In this document: positions 46,564 to 55,767 of the stretch, one piece after another
How the letters are laid out: each line of letters opens with the position of its first letter
Position numbering within the stretch: position 1 is the stretch's first letter
Assembly (NCBI RefSeq): GCF_014191375.1
Contig: NZ_JACHWN010000002.1
Location: 248,001 to 312,000, forward strand
Origin: Mesorhizobium sp. RMAD-H1
GTDB taxonomy: Bacteria > Pseudomonadota > Alphaproteobacteria > Rhizobiales > Rhizobiaceae
Length of the DNA stretch: 64,000 nt
Direction of reading: 5' to 3'
Program-made: the position numbers and the translations under genes
Notes under the pieces: generated by a model
Database searches by the model: none
Told to the model about the DNA's origin: nothing
What the model saw: the letters and a program-made list of their open reading frames with translations, nothing else

Positions 46564-47523
46564 ATGGATGATCAATCTGGAATCATCCTCGTGGCGCTTT
46601 CCCCCAACGTCCGCAGCTGCATTTTCATGATGCTCGCCATGGCGAGCTTCACCGTCAATGATTCCATCACCAAATATCTCTCGGAAAGCATGAATACCGG
46701 CCAGATCATGCTTCTGCGCGGCATTCTCGCCACGGTGGTGATCCTGCTCATCGCCCGGCGGCGCAGGGCGCTGATCCCGGTCGGCGAGGCGCTGCATCCG
46801 ATGATCCTGCTGCGCGCCATCGGCGAGATGGGCGCGACCATCATCTATCTCATCGCGCTGGCGCATCTGCCTCTGGCCTTCACCTCCGCCGTCTTCCAGT
46901 CCGTTCCGCTCGCCGTCACCATGTGCGCCGCCCTTTTCCTCAAGGAGACGGTCGGCTGGCGGCGCTGGCTGGCAATAACCGTCGGCTTTGTCGGCGTGCT
47001 CATCATCGTGCGCCCCGGCGCCGACGGCATCAATCCCTATGCCCTGATGCTGCTGGTCGGCGTCGGCTTCACCGCCTGCCGCGATCTCGCCACCAGGCGT
47101 GTGCCGGATATCATACCGACGCTGATGATCTCCGCGCTCACCTCCTTTGCCGTCACCCTGACCGGCGCGGCGCTGATCGTCCCGATGGGCGGCTGGTCGC
47201 CGGTCGGCTGGGGCGAAATCGGCCTTCTCGTGATCGCCTCCCTTCTCCTGCTGACCGGCTATCACTTCATCATCCTGGCGATGCGCGAGGGCGAGATCTC
47301 CTTCGTTTCCCCATTCCGCTATACCAGCCTCCTGTGGGCGATCCTGCTCGGTTTCGTGATCTTCGGCGATATTCCCGATATGCTGACGATCATCGGCTCG
47401 GCAATCGTCGTCCTGAGCGGCATCTATACGCTCTACCGCGAGAGTGTCGTCGCCCGCCGTGGCCGGATTGCAGCTTCGGCGGCAAAACTGTCTGAGGAAG
47501 CGGCGGCAGCCGAGGTGAAATAG
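46564..47523 (+). CDS. EamA/DMT family permease
   Basis: A 319-residue inner-membrane protein with 10 predicted helices arranged as two EamA repeats. The first repeat runs from CIFMMLAMASFTVNDSITKYLSESMNTGQIMLLRG (EamA start) to the second starting at ALMLLVGVGFTACRDLATR. It resembles S-adenosylmethionine, carboxylate or amino-acid exporters, but the substrate is not clear. It lies between moaA and mobA on the same strand, 92 bases after moaA and one base before mobA, so it may be expressed with them. Confidence 0.87.
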   Translation: MDDQSGIILVALSPNVRSCIFMMLAMASFTVNDSITKYLSESMNTGQIMLLRGILATVVILLIARRRRALIPVGEALHPMILLRAIGEMGATIIYLIALAHLPLAFTSAVFQSVPLAVTMCAALFLKETVGWRRWLAITVGFVGVLIIVRPGADGINPYALMLLVGVGFTACRDLATRRVPDIIPTLMISALTSFAVTLTGAALIVPMGGWSPVGWGEIGLLVIASLLLLTGYHFIILAMREGEISFVSPFRYTSLLWAILLGFVIFGDIPDMLTIIGSAIVVLSGIYTLYRESVVARRGRIAASAAKLSEEAAAAEVK

Positions 47524-47524
47524 C

Positions 47525-48181
47525 ATGATGGAGAATACCGCTCACAGGCTGCTGGGCGTGATCCTCGCCGGAGGACGCTCACAACGCATGGGCGGCGGCG
47601 ACAAGGGCCTCCTGCCGCTGGGCGGGAAGCCGCTGGTCGCCCATGTCATCGAAAGGCTGCGCCCACAGCTTCCATTCCTGGTCGTCAATGCCAATGGCGA
47701 TCCCGCCCGTTTCGCGCAGTTCGGCCTGCCCGTCGTCGAGGACCGCATCACCGGCTACCAGGGGCCCCTCGCCGGCCTGCAGGCCGTGATGCGCCATGCC
47801 CTCGATATGAACGATGAGGCAAGGCCCAGCCATATCGTCACGGTCGCCGCCGACACGCCCTTCTTCCCCGCCGATCTCGTTGCCCGCCTCGTGCAAGCAC
47901 AACAGGCGGAAGGGGCCGAAATCGCCTTGGCGGCATCGGGCGGTAACATCCACCCGGTCTTCGGATTGTGGCCCGTCGCGCTTGAAGGCGACCTTGCCTC
48001 CTGGCTCTCAAGCGGTGAAAAGCCGAGGGTCAGCGCCTGGGCGAAGCGGCATCGCCTCGCCGAGGTGCGTTTCGGTCCGCTGCAGGCGGCCGATGGCGCG
48101 ATCGTCGATCCTTTCTTCAACATCAATACGAGAGAGGATCTTGCGCAGGCCGAGCAATTGCTGACAAAACTCTCCCCATGA
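47525..48181 (+). CDS. mobA: Molybdenum cofactor guanylyltransferase
   Basis: A 218-residue nucleotidyltransferase that joins GMP to molybdenum-molybdopterin, giving Mo-bis-MGD for DMSO reductase-family enzymes. The loop VILAGGRSQRMGGGDKGLLPLGGKPL binds GTP, and EDRITGYQGPLAGLQAVM and VAADTPFFPADLV supply magnesium residues. The start has no strong site because it follows the previous stop by one base; an ATG two bases later (ATGATG) is also possible. It overlaps mobB by four bases. Confidence 0.95.
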   Translation: MMENTAHRLLGVILAGGRSQRMGGGDKGLLPLGGKPLVAHVIERLRPQLPFLVVNANGDPARFAQFGLPVVEDRITGYQGPLAGLQAVMRHALDMNDEARPSHIVTVAADTPFFPADLVARLVQAQQAEGAEIALAASGGNIHPVFGLWPVALEGDLASWLSSGEKPRVSAWAKRHRLAEVRFGPLQAADGAIVDPFFNINTREDLAQAEQLLTKLSP

Positions 48182-48693
48182 GCACGGCGCAAAAACGGAT
48201 TTTCGGCATCACCGGCTGGAAGAACTCGGGGAAGACGACCCTCACGGTCCGCCTCGTCGAGGAACTGACGCGGCGCGGATGGCGCGTCTCCACCATCAAG
48301 CATGCCCATCATGATTTCGACATCGACCATGAGGGCACCGACTCCTTCCGCCACCGCAAGGCCGGCGCCGGCGAGGTCGCGATCGTCTCCGGCCGCCGCT
48401 GGGCGCTGATGCACGAATTGCAGGATGAAGACGAACCCTCGCTCGGCGACATCGTGGCGCGGCTCGCCCCCTGCGATCTCATCATCGTCGAGGGCTACAA
48501 GCGCGAGGCGCACAAGAAGATCGAGGTCCGCAGACTGGAGAGCCGCAAGGGCGAACGGCTTTCGGCAAGCGACCCGAACATCGTCGCCGTGGCCAGCGAC
48601 CATCCCGTCGGGGAAGAGACCATTCCGGTTTTCGCTCTCGACGACATCACGCGAATCGCCGATTTCATCGAGGTGCAGAGCGGGCTGCGCTGA
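48178..48693 (+). CDS. mobB: Molybdopterin-guanine dinucleotide biosynthesis protein B
   Basis: A 171-residue P-loop GTPase-like adaptor that assists MobA. The P-loop is GITGWKNSGKTTLTVRLVEEL near residues 10-30, HHDFDIDHEGTDSFRHRKAGA contains conserved histidines, and IIVEGYKREAHKKIEV near residue 102 is the Walker B-like motif. It overlaps mobA by four bases (ATGA). Not essential in E. coli; its exact role is unclear. Confidence 0.93.
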   Translation: MSTAQKRIFGITGWKNSGKTTLTVRLVEELTRRGWRVSTIKHAHHDFDIDHEGTDSFRHRKAGAGEVAIVSGRRWALMHELQDEDEPSLGDIVARLAPCDLIIVEGYKREAHKKIEVRRLESRKGERLSASDPNIVAVASDHPVGEETIPVFALDDITRIADFIEVQSGLR

Positions 48694-48929
48694 ACCTCCT
48701 TCTTTTATCAAAACTGCCGGAAAGCCGGCCGCCACGCAATAAAATTGCGACGATTTGCCGTGGCGTTCACATTATTGTTCCTATGCAATAGCTCACTATT
48801 ACCTGTTGCTTTCACAATGAAAAAAATGGGAGTATTCCCGCCCAGGCGCGGGCGACCGCGACCTTCGCCCGAAGGCTGAACCAAAAAAATGGACGGGGAA
48901 CAGCCGGGCTTTAACAGAAGAGGTATGAC

Positions 48930-49736
48930 ATGCGTATCATGAAGCGTTTCGCTCTTGCAGCGTCCGCGGCCGCCCTTGCTTTGACGGTGGGCGCGGTTGC
49001 GATGGACAACGCCCAGGCTCAGGACAAACTGAAGCTGACTATCGCCTCCGAGGGCGCCTACCCGCCCTTCAACGTGCTGACGCCCGATGGCAAGCTCGAA
49101 GGCTTCGACATCGATATCGCCAAGGCGCTCTGCGATGAGATGAAGGCGGAATGCACCTTCGTCGCCCAGGAATGGGACGGCGCGATTCCCGCCCTGCAGG
49201 CTGGCAAGTTCGATGCCTATATCGCGTCCATGTCGATCACCGAGGAACGCAAGAAGCAGGTCGACTTCTCAAACAAGTATTACAACACGCCTCCCGGCAT
49301 CGCCGCGCCGAAGGATACCGACATCAAGGGCGTGACCAAGGAAGACCTCGCCGGCAAGACCATCGGCGTGCAGGGCTCTACCACCCATGCCAACTATTCG
49401 GAAAAGACCTTCACCGACAGCGAGGTCAAGTCCTACCCGACCGCCGACGAATATCGCCTCGACCTCGCCAACGGCCGTCTCGATGCCGTCAATGACGACA
49501 GCGTCACGCTGATGGAATGGCTGAAGACGCCGGAAGGCGCCTGCTGCAAGATGGTCGGCACCTTCCCGCCGGTTCCGGAAATCCACGGCCCGGGCGCCGG
49601 CGTCGCCATCAAGAAGGGCCGCCCCGAGCTGGTGGAGAAGTTCAACGAGGCCATCGCCGCCATCCGCGCCAACGGCAAGTACAAGGAAATCAACGACAAG
49701 TACTTCAATTTCGATGCCTATGGCAGCGACAGCTGA
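48930..49736 (+). CDS. Polar amino acid ABC transporter substrate-binding protein
   Basis: A 268-residue periplasmic binding protein of the lysine/arginine/ornithine/histidine type. Signal peptide MRIMKRFALAASAAALALTV to about residue 30 (AQA cleavage). The ligand pocket has EGAYPPFNVLTPDGKLEGFDIDIAKALCDEM, EWDGAIPALQAGKFDAYIASMSITEERKKQVDFS and IGVQGSTTHANY. CCKMVG near residue 210 forms a disulfide site typical of this family. It precedes two permeases with an attenuating hairpin after it. Similar genes bind octopine, histidine or lysine; the exact ligand is not shown. Confidence 0.92.
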   Translation: MRIMKRFALAASAAALALTVGAVAMDNAQAQDKLKLTIASEGAYPPFNVLTPDGKLEGFDIDIAKALCDEMKAECTFVAQEWDGAIPALQAGKFDAYIASMSITEERKKQVDFSNKYYNTPPGIAAPKDTDIKGVTKEDLAGKTIGVQGSTTHANYSEKTFTDSEVKSYPTADEYRLDLANGRLDAVNDDSVTLMEWLKTPEGACCKMVGTFPPVPEIHGPGAGVAIKKGRPELVEKFNEAIAAIRANGKYKEINDKYFNFDAYGSDS

Positions 49737-49770
49737 TCGCAGGATCGTCGATATCTGAATGAAAGGAAAG

Positions 49771-49791
49771 CGGCGGAAACCTCTTCCGCCG
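49771..49791 (+). terminator. Attenuating hairpin between binding protein and permeases
   Basis: CGGCGGAA and TTCCGCCG form an 8-bp stem with a 5-base loop and are followed by TTTTCCCC. The position between binding protein and permease genes is typical for hairpins that raise the amount of periplasmic protein over membrane subunits by stabilising or terminating mRNA. Confidence 0.65.
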
Positions 49792-49867
49792 TTTTCCCCA
49801 AGGGCAAGAAGAAAAGACCAGGGACGCGCCGCTCAGGCTTTTGGCGGTCCCGAAAAGGAACAGGCGA

Positions 49868-50593
49868 ATGGAGCATTATGCGGCGCTTCTGAGCTTCGGC
49901 GAAGGGGGCTGGGGAAAGAGCATAGCCCAGGGCGTGCTCGTCACCGTGTCGCTCGCGCTGGCGACCTTGCCTTTCGGCCTGCTGATCGGCTTCTTCATTG
50001 CACTGGGAAAGCAGTCCAAGGAACCTTCCCTGCGGCTTGCCGCCAGCATCTATACCACCGTCTTTCGCGGCCTGCCGGAGCTGCTGACGCTCTTTCTGGT
50101 CTATTTCGGTGCGCAGATCGGCTTGCAGAAACTCGTCGCGATGCTCGGCATCGACGCCACCATCGAGATCAATTCCTTCGTCGCCGGCATGCTGGCGCTG
50201 GGCGTGGTCTTCTCCTCCTATGCGAGCGAGGTTTTCCTGTCCGCCTTCCGCGCCATTCCCGTGGGGCAGTATGAGGCCGGCTATGCCATCGGCCTCTCGG
50301 GCGGGCTGACCATGCGCAAGATCATCCTGCCGCAACTGGTCCGCATCGCGCTGCCGGGCCTCGCCAATCTCTGGATGGTCCTCCTGAAGGACACCTCGCT
50401 CATCTCGGTCATCGGCCTCGCAGACATATTGCGCCAGACCGGCGTCGCGGCGCGCGTAACCAAGGAAGCTTTCCTGTTCTTCGGCACGGCCTGCCTGCTC
50501 TACCTGATCCTCGCCATCATCTCGTCCTTCTTCATCAACCGCATAGAGGATTGGGCATATCAGAACCGCGAGACGGCCAAGGAGCGCGCCTGA
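49868..50593 (+). CDS. Amino acid ABC transporter permease 1
   Basis: A 241-residue membrane subunit of the HisQ/HisM type. TMs include VLVTVSLALATLPFGLLIGFFIAL and, after EPSLRLAASIYTTVFRGLPELLTLFLVYFGAQIGL, the central EAA loop YEAGYAIGLSGGLTMRKIILPQLVRIALPGL, which docks an ATPase. The ATG at 49868 has AAAAGGAACAGGC ahead of it. Its stop overlaps the next ATG by one base. Confidence 0.93.
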   Translation: MEHYAALLSFGEGGWGKSIAQGVLVTVSLALATLPFGLLIGFFIALGKQSKEPSLRLAASIYTTVFRGLPELLTLFLVYFGAQIGLQKLVAMLGIDATIEINSFVAGMLALGVVFSSYASEVFLSAFRAIPVGQYEAGYAIGLSGGLTMRKIILPQLVRIALPGLANLWMVLLKDTSLISVIGLADILRQTGVAARVTKEAFLFFGTACLLYLILAIISSFFINRIEDWAYQNRETAKERA

Positions 50594-51432
50594 TGGTGAA
50601 CGCAAACACCGCAGCCCCCGCCACCGAAGCCATGCTGCCTCCGCCTGCCCTGCCCCGTCCGTGGACGCGCACGCGCGTGGCGGGCTATGTCATCGTCGGC
50701 CTTTGGCTGGCATTGTTCATCGGCCTCGCCATCTATCTCTACAATGCCTGGCGCATCGACCTGTTCGAGACCTATGGCCCCCGCTACTGGTCCGGCCTGA
50801 AGACCACGCTCACCCTGGTCGCCATATCGAGCCTGCTCGGCGCGCTCGTTTCCATACCGGTAGCCATGGCCGGCCTGTCGAAGAACCGGTTCTGGCGCGC
50901 CATTTCCCATGGCTATGTCTATTTTTTCCGCGGTACGCCTCTCCTCGCGCAGACCTTCCTCATCTATTACGGGCTCGGTTCGTTCCGTCCGCAATTGCAG
51001 GAACTGGGGCTCTGGTTCTTCTTCCGCGATGCCTGGAACTGCGCGGTCCTCGCCTTCACGCTGAACACCGCCGCCTACCAGGCGGAAATCCTGCGCGGCG
51101 CCATTAAGAGCGTTTCCGTCGGCCAATGGGAGGGAGCGGCGGCGCTCGGCCTGTCCAAGCGGATCACATTCTGGAAGATCATCCTGCCGCAGGCGCTGAT
51201 CGTCGCGCTGCGCCCCTATGGCAACGAGCTCATCCTGCTGCTCAAGGGCTCGGCCATCGTCGCCATCATCACCATTTACGACCTGATGGGAGAGACGCGC
51301 CGCGCCTATGCACGGACATTTGATTTCCAGACCTATCTGTGGGCGGCGGTGATCTACTTCGTCATCGTTGAGTTGATCCGCAATCTGTGGGACTTGATAG
51401 AACGGCGTCTCACGCGCCACCTCGCCCGCTGA
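50593..51432 (+). CDS. Amino acid ABC transporter permease 2
   Basis: A 279-residue permease with a hydrophilic N-terminus (about 1-30), several membrane helices and the EAA loop WEGAAALGLSKRITFWKIILPQALIVALRPYGNELILLLKGSA near residues 175-217. It pairs with the previous permease. The usual ATP-binding gene does not follow; a GST gene comes 25 bases later. The ATPase must be encoded elsewhere or the operon is incomplete. Confidence 0.93.
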   Translation: MVNANTAAPATEAMLPPPALPRPWTRTRVAGYVIVGLWLALFIGLAIYLYNAWRIDLFETYGPRYWSGLKTTLTLVAISSLLGALVSIPVAMAGLSKNRFWRAISHGYVYFFRGTPLLAQTFLIYYGLGSFRPQLQELGLWFFFRDAWNCAVLAFTLNTAAYQAEILRGAIKSVSVGQWEGAAALGLSKRITFWKIILPQALIVALRPYGNELILLLKGSAIVAIITIYDLMGETRRAYARTFDFQTYLWAAVIYFVIVELIRNLWDLIERRLTRHLAR

Positions 51433-51457
51433 ACAAATCTCATCCAGGAAACCCGAC

Positions 51458-52078
51458 ATGCTGAAAATCTGGGGCAGAGCCAACTCGACCAATGTCAAGA
51501 AGGCGCTTTGGGCCGCAGCCGAGCTCGATCTCGACTATGACCACGTCATGGCCGGCGGCGCATACGGCGTCGTCGATACGGCGGAATTCCGCGCTCTCAA
51601 CCCCAACGGTCTCGTTCCCGTGATCGAGGATGACGGCTTCGTCCTCTGGGAATCGAATGCGATCGTCCGCTATCTCGCGGCTAAATACGGCGTGGGCAGA
51701 TTGTGGATCGATGATGCGGCCCGGCGCGCGGATGCGGAGAAATGGATGGACTGGGCGAGCACAACCCTCGCCGCTCCCTTCGTCGACATCATATGGCATA
51801 CGGTGCGGCTGCCGGAGGAGAGGCGAGACCCGGCGATCAGGGCTCGCGGCCTGACCGCCTTTGCCAAGGCGCTGGAAATTCCGGAAAGGACGCTTTCGGG
51901 CCAGCCATGGCTTTCCGGCACCGAATTCGGCATCGGCGACATACCGCTCGGCGTCTATGTCTATGCCTGGATGAACCTTCCGATCGAACGGCCTGAACTC
52001 CCCCATCTTGCCGCCTGGTACGAACGGCTGAAAGAACGCCCCGCCTATGCCAGGAGCGTGATGACGCCGCTGACATAG
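51458..52078 (+). CDS. Glutathione S-transferase family protein
   Basis: A 206-residue thioredoxin-fold plus helical domain protein. The opening MLKIWGRANSTNVKKALWAAAELDLDYD gives a GSH-site Ser/Asn-type pattern (RANSTNVKK), followed by NPNGLVPVIEDDGFVLWESNAIVRYLA, which binds glutathione, and a helical C-terminal domain with GTEFGIGDIPLGVYVYAW. Similar proteins conjugate or reduce substrates; the substrate is unknown. It directly follows an ABC transporter. Confidence 0.9.
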   Translation: MLKIWGRANSTNVKKALWAAAELDLDYDHVMAGGAYGVVDTAEFRALNPNGLVPVIEDDGFVLWESNAIVRYLAAKYGVGRLWIDDAARRADAEKWMDWASTTLAAPFVDIIWHTVRLPEERRDPAIRARGLTAFAKALEIPERTLSGQPWLSGTEFGIGDIPLGVYVYAWMNLPIERPELPHLAAWYERLKERPAYARSVMTPLT

Positions 52079-52154
52079 AGCAGCCCCGTTTCATATCGGC
52101 GGGACAGCGCCCCCGGCTGCCGCCCATCCCCGCAGGGGGAAATCTCGCAATTTG

Positions 52155-52313
52155 CCCCTCACCCTACCCTCTCCGTTCAACGGGGAGAGGGGAGGCATAG
52201 ATGTTGGCGGCATATGTTCCTGGTTTGCCAGGCACTTCAGACGAAGTAGTGAAGCGCCGATGCCCAACGCCCCCTCTCCCCGTCCTGACGGGGAGAGGGT
52301 AAGGGTGAGGGGC
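52155..52313. mobile_element. MITE-like element 3 (159 bp)
   Basis: Ends GCCCCTCACCC and GGGTGAGGGGC, inner arms CCCTCTCC and GGGGAGAGGG, and a centre with ATGTTGGCGGCAT, TTTGCCAGGCAC and AGACGAAG that matches element 1. It lies between the GST gene and a convergent penicillin acylase gene. Confidence 0.75.
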
Positions 52314-52366
52314 ATTCCACAACGCTCCCGCTTCTGCCCAACGTGAAATGCTCTGGGCTGCGCATA

Positions 52367-54826
52367 TCACTCCGCCGGCATCAGCCTCCACGTACCGAGC
52401 AGCCCATCCTGATAGGCCGCTTCGGAAACGGGAATGGTGAACGCCTGGATATTGCCCCAGCGTTCCGCCATGTCGCGATAATGCGGTGACAGCACATTGC
52501 CGGACTGGCCGGTCGTCTGGATATAGGTGGAGCGATCAGGATTGCTCAGGTCGAAGATGCCGCGATAGCTGGTGCCGTGTGTGGCCCGATAGGGATTGTT
52601 CTCGTCGTTCCAGTTCGGCGTGCCGCGATCGAGCGTAAAGGAGCCGCCGGACGCCGGCTCGTTGACGTCGAATATCAGATCGAGCGGCTTTACCCGTGCG
52701 AAAGGCCGGTGCGCGCCATAGGCATAGTGCAGCGCTCCCCAATTCCACTTCTCGCGGTCGGAGCCGAGGCGTGTTTCCAGATCGGCTGTCGCATCCTTGA
52801 GGGCGAGCGCCAGCACGTCGCCGCAGCTCTCCCGCTCCGCCGTGTGCCGGTCGTCGCACCAGTCGCGTGCGGCATCGGGCGATAGCCAGCGCAGCATCGC
52901 GTTGACCCGCGCCCGCCAGAAAGCCGGGAAGGCATCGCCGAGATCGTCGGAAATGATGCGTTTCGTGGCAAATCGCAGCCATGCCTCGAAGATGAGCGGC
53001 TCGCTGAGCGTCTTGTCCTGCCGGTAGTCCCAGCGCCTGAGCGCCATCACATCATCGGCATTCACATCGCTGCGCCCCTCGATGAGATCGAGCATGACGG
53101 GGCCTAGCGCGGCATAGGCCGGCGAATAGTCGTCCCCCTGCGCCTGCCGGTTGGTCTCGAGTGTCTGCTTGACATTGCTGTCGAGCACCAGCGTGGCAAT
53201 GCGGTCGCGCCGCCATTCCTCGTCCCAGTCGAAGGTCAGGAACGGCCCGTAGCTGCCGTCGACGATCTTGCTGTTGGCCGTGCCGATGGCGCCGCGTGCC
53301 GGATTGTATTGCCGCGGCAGCGCGTCATAAGGGATATAGCCCTTCCAGTCATAGATCGCATCCCAGCCGGGCACGGGCGCGCGCCCCATGATCTTGTTGG
53401 CGGGATCGCGCACCGGCACCCGCCCCGGCGCGATCAGGCCGATATTGCCGTCGACATCCGCCACCACCATCGACTGCATCGGCGTCACGAAATCCTGCAT
53501 GCCATCGAGAAACTCCAGGACCGACTGGAAATCCCACAGCCGGAACCCGGCCGACATTGTCGTGTCGTCATGGGCAAGTGCGGTCCATTGGAGCGCCGGA
53601 ACGGTTCCGCTGGGCAGGTAGCGCTGCAGCCCGCGGTAGTTCGCCGGAAGCACCGGGCCATGACGGGTGGCGCGGCGCTCGAAGCTCACATCCGCCCCGC
53701 CCTTTACCCGGATGGTCTCCGTCCGCTTGTCGAAGGGGCGGTAGCCGTCGGGCGTCAGATATTCGTCGGGATTTGCCGGGTTGATCCGCTCGACGAAGAT
53801 GTCCTGCACGTCCGCCGCCGTGTTGGTGAAGCCCCAGGCGACACGGTCGTTGCGCCCGAGAAACACCAGCGGCGTCCCCGGCAGCGTCACGCCGACGAGA
53901 TTGCGCGCCGCGCCGTCCGGCGCCTTTACCTGGAGATGCGCCAGAAACCAGAGCGATGGCGCGCTGAAGTCGAGATGCGGATCATTGGCGAGAATCGGCT
54001 TGCCGGTCTCGGTCTTTTGCCCTGAGAGAACCCAATTGTTCGATGCGCCCTGCCCCATCATCCGGTCGACCGCCGCGAAACGCTGCTCAGTGGAGTGAAC
54101 GGCGCTGATCGGTCCGCTGGCCAGCCCCAGCACCGTCTTGAGATCCGGCAGGGGCGGCGGTGCGTCCTCCTTGAGCGGCGGCAGGAGATCGTTGATTTCG
54201 GCGTCGGTCATGCCCAGGCGGGCGAATTTCAGCCGCTCCATCTCCTCCGCGATATTGGCGCCGAGCGTTATCGACATCATCTTGACCGCGGCCACCACGT
54301 CCGTGGTCGTCCAGGGCTCCGGCCTGCGGTTGAGGATGACGAATTCGGGCGAGAATTTCGAGGCGAACGGCCGACCGCCCTGCTCCAGGAAAGCGTTGAC
54401 GCCGCGCACATAGGCCTCGATCACCTCGCGATCCCGCTCCTTCAGCGCATTGAAGGAAGCGGCCGCCGCGCCATAGGAATCAAGCGTGCGCAGGAACATG
54501 TCGGTACCCACCGTCGGCTCCCCGAAGATTTCGGAAAGCCGCCCCTGCGCGGCCATGCGCGCCACCTCCATCTGCCAGAGCCGCTCCTGCGCATGGACGA
54601 AGCCCAGCGCCTGGGCGACATCCTCCAGCGTCTGGCCCGATATGTGCGGCACGGCGTTGCGGTCGCGCGCCACCGTTACCGGCGCGGTGAGACCCGCCAG
54701 TTGCGCTTCGCCGCTTGCCGGTGCGACCGACCGGGCCAACCAGATATAGGTGACGATGACGGCGAGCAGCGCGAGCGGAAGAAGAGAAAAAACAAGCCAC
54801 AAAAGACCTTTGATGATCCGCCGCAT
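52367..54826 (-). CDS. Penicillin acylase family protein (Ntn hydrolase)
   Basis: An 819-residue Ntn-hydrolase. MRRIIKGLLWLVFSLLPLAL to about residue 32 is a membrane anchor or signal; then alpha subunit part (PHISGQTLEDVAQALGFVHAQERLWQMEVARMAAQGRLSEIFG), a linker, and the new N-terminal serine in QGASNNWVLSG near residue 239, beta-subunit start, with ILANDPHLDFSAPSLWF. Autocatalytic cleavage before that serine is expected. ATG 54826 is preferred as AGAGGAAA precedes it. Members split N-acyl bonds in beta-lactams or quorum-sensing acyl-homoserine lactones; substrate not known. It is divergent from an oxidoreductase gene. Confidence 0.92.
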   Translation of the reverse strand: MRRIIKGLLWLVFSLLPLALLAVIVTYIWLARSVAPASGEAQLAGLTAPVTVARDRNAVPHISGQTLEDVAQALGFVHAQERLWQMEVARMAAQGRLSEIFGEPTVGTDMFLRTLDSYGAAAASFNALKERDREVIEAYVRGVNAFLEQGGRPFASKFSPEFVILNRRPEPWTTTDVVAAVKMMSITLGANIAEEMERLKFARLGMTDAEINDLLPPLKEDAPPPLPDLKTVLGLASGPISAVHSTEQRFAAVDRMMGQGASNNWVLSGQKTETGKPILANDPHLDFSAPSLWFLAHLQVKAPDGAARNLVGVTLPGTPLVFLGRNDRVAWGFTNTAADVQDIFVERINPANPDEYLTPDGYRPFDKRTETIRVKGGADVSFERRATRHGPVLPANYRGLQRYLPSGTVPALQWTALAHDDTTMSAGFRLWDFQSVLEFLDGMQDFVTPMQSMVVADVDGNIGLIAPGRVPVRDPANKIMGRAPVPGWDAIYDWKGYIPYDALPRQYNPARGAIGTANSKIVDGSYGPFLTFDWDEEWRRDRIATLVLDSNVKQTLETNRQAQGDDYSPAYAALGPVMLDLIEGRSDVNADDVMALRRWDYRQDKTLSEPLIFEAWLRFATKRIISDDLGDAFPAFWRARVNAMLRWLSPDAARDWCDDRHTAERESCGDVLALALKDATADLETRLGSDREKWNWGALHYAYGAHRPFARVKPLDLIFDVNEPASGGSFTLDRGTPNWNDENNPYRATHGTSYRGIFDLSNPDRSTYIQTTGQSGNVLSPHYRDMAERWGNIQAFTIPVSEAAYQDGLLGTWRLMPAE

Positions 54827-54897
54827 TGGCCTAGTTTCCTCTCCGGGTCGGGGACTCATTTGGCAAGCCCCCACACTATGGAAGAGGAACAGAGATA

Positions 54898-55767
54898 ATG
54901 GCAACAGTGGCATTCATTGGTCTCGGCGTCATGGGATATCCGATGGCGGGCCACCTCAAGACGCGGGGCGGGCATGATGTGACCGTCTATAACCGGAGCG
55001 CGGCCAAGGCGGAAAAATGGGCTGCCGAATTCGGCGGCAAGCATGCCGCGACCCCTGCCGAGGCCGCCAGGGACAAGGATTTCATCTTCTGCTGCGTGGG
55101 CAATGATGACGACCTGCGTCAAGTGACGATTGGCGAGAACGGCGCCTTCTCCACCATGAAGAAGGGCGCGATCTTCATCGACAACACCACCGCTTCGGCG
55201 GAAGTCGCCCGTGAGCTGGCGGCGGAGGCCGAGAAGCGTGGCTTCCATTTCATCGACGCGCCCGTTTCCGGCGGGCAGGCCGGCGCCGAGAACGGCGTGC
55301 TGACGGTCATGGTCGGCGGCGAGGAGACCGTCTTCGAACGCGCCAGGCCGGTGATCGAGGCCTATGCGCGCGCCGTCGGCCTGATGGGCCCCGCGGGCGC
55401 CGGCCAATTGAGCAAGATGATCAACCAGATCTGCATCGCCGGCATCGTCCAGGGGCTGGCCGAGGGCATCCATTTCGGCAAGAAGGCCGGCCTCGACATC
55501 GAGAAGGTGATCGGCGTCATCTCCAAGGGCGCGGCCGGCTCCTGGCAGATGGAAAACCGCTACAAGACGATGAACGAGGGAAAATACGATTTCGGCTTTG
55601 CCGTCGACTGGATGCGCAAGGATCTCGGCATCTGCCTCGAGGAAGCCGATCGCAACGGCGCGCTCCTGCCGGTCACCGCGCTCGTCGACCAGTTCTACAA
55701 GGAAGTACAGAAGCTCGGCGGCAGCCGCTGGGACACCTCGTCGCTTCTCGCCCGCCTCGAGAAATGA
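54898..55767 (+). CDS. NAD(P)-dependent beta-hydroxyacid dehydrogenase
   Basis: A 289-residue enzyme of the 3-hydroxyisobutyrate / 6-phosphogluconate-like dehydrogenase family. Rossmann motif AFIGLGVMGYPMAGHL at residues 5-20, substrate loop DAPVSGGQAGAENGVLTVMVGG near 120-140, and the catalytic lysine in GAGQLSKMINQICIAG near 170-183. The C-terminal all-helical domain has MRKDLGICLEEADRNGALLPV. It may act on 3-hydroxyisobutyrate, tartronate semialdehyde or similar; the substrate cannot be decided. The start has AGAGGAACAGAGATA ahead. It overlaps the next gene by four bases. Confidence 0.93.
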   Translation: MATVAFIGLGVMGYPMAGHLKTRGGHDVTVYNRSAAKAEKWAAEFGGKHAATPAEAARDKDFIFCCVGNDDDLRQVTIGENGAFSTMKKGAIFIDNTTASAEVARELAAEAEKRGFHFIDAPVSGGQAGAENGVLTVMVGGEETVFERARPVIEAYARAVGLMGPAGAGQLSKMINQICIAGIVQGLAEGIHFGKKAGLDIEKVIGVISKGAAGSWQMENRYKTMNEGKYDFGFAVDWMRKDLGICLEEADRNGALLPVTALVDQFYKEVQKLGGSRWDTSSLLARLEK

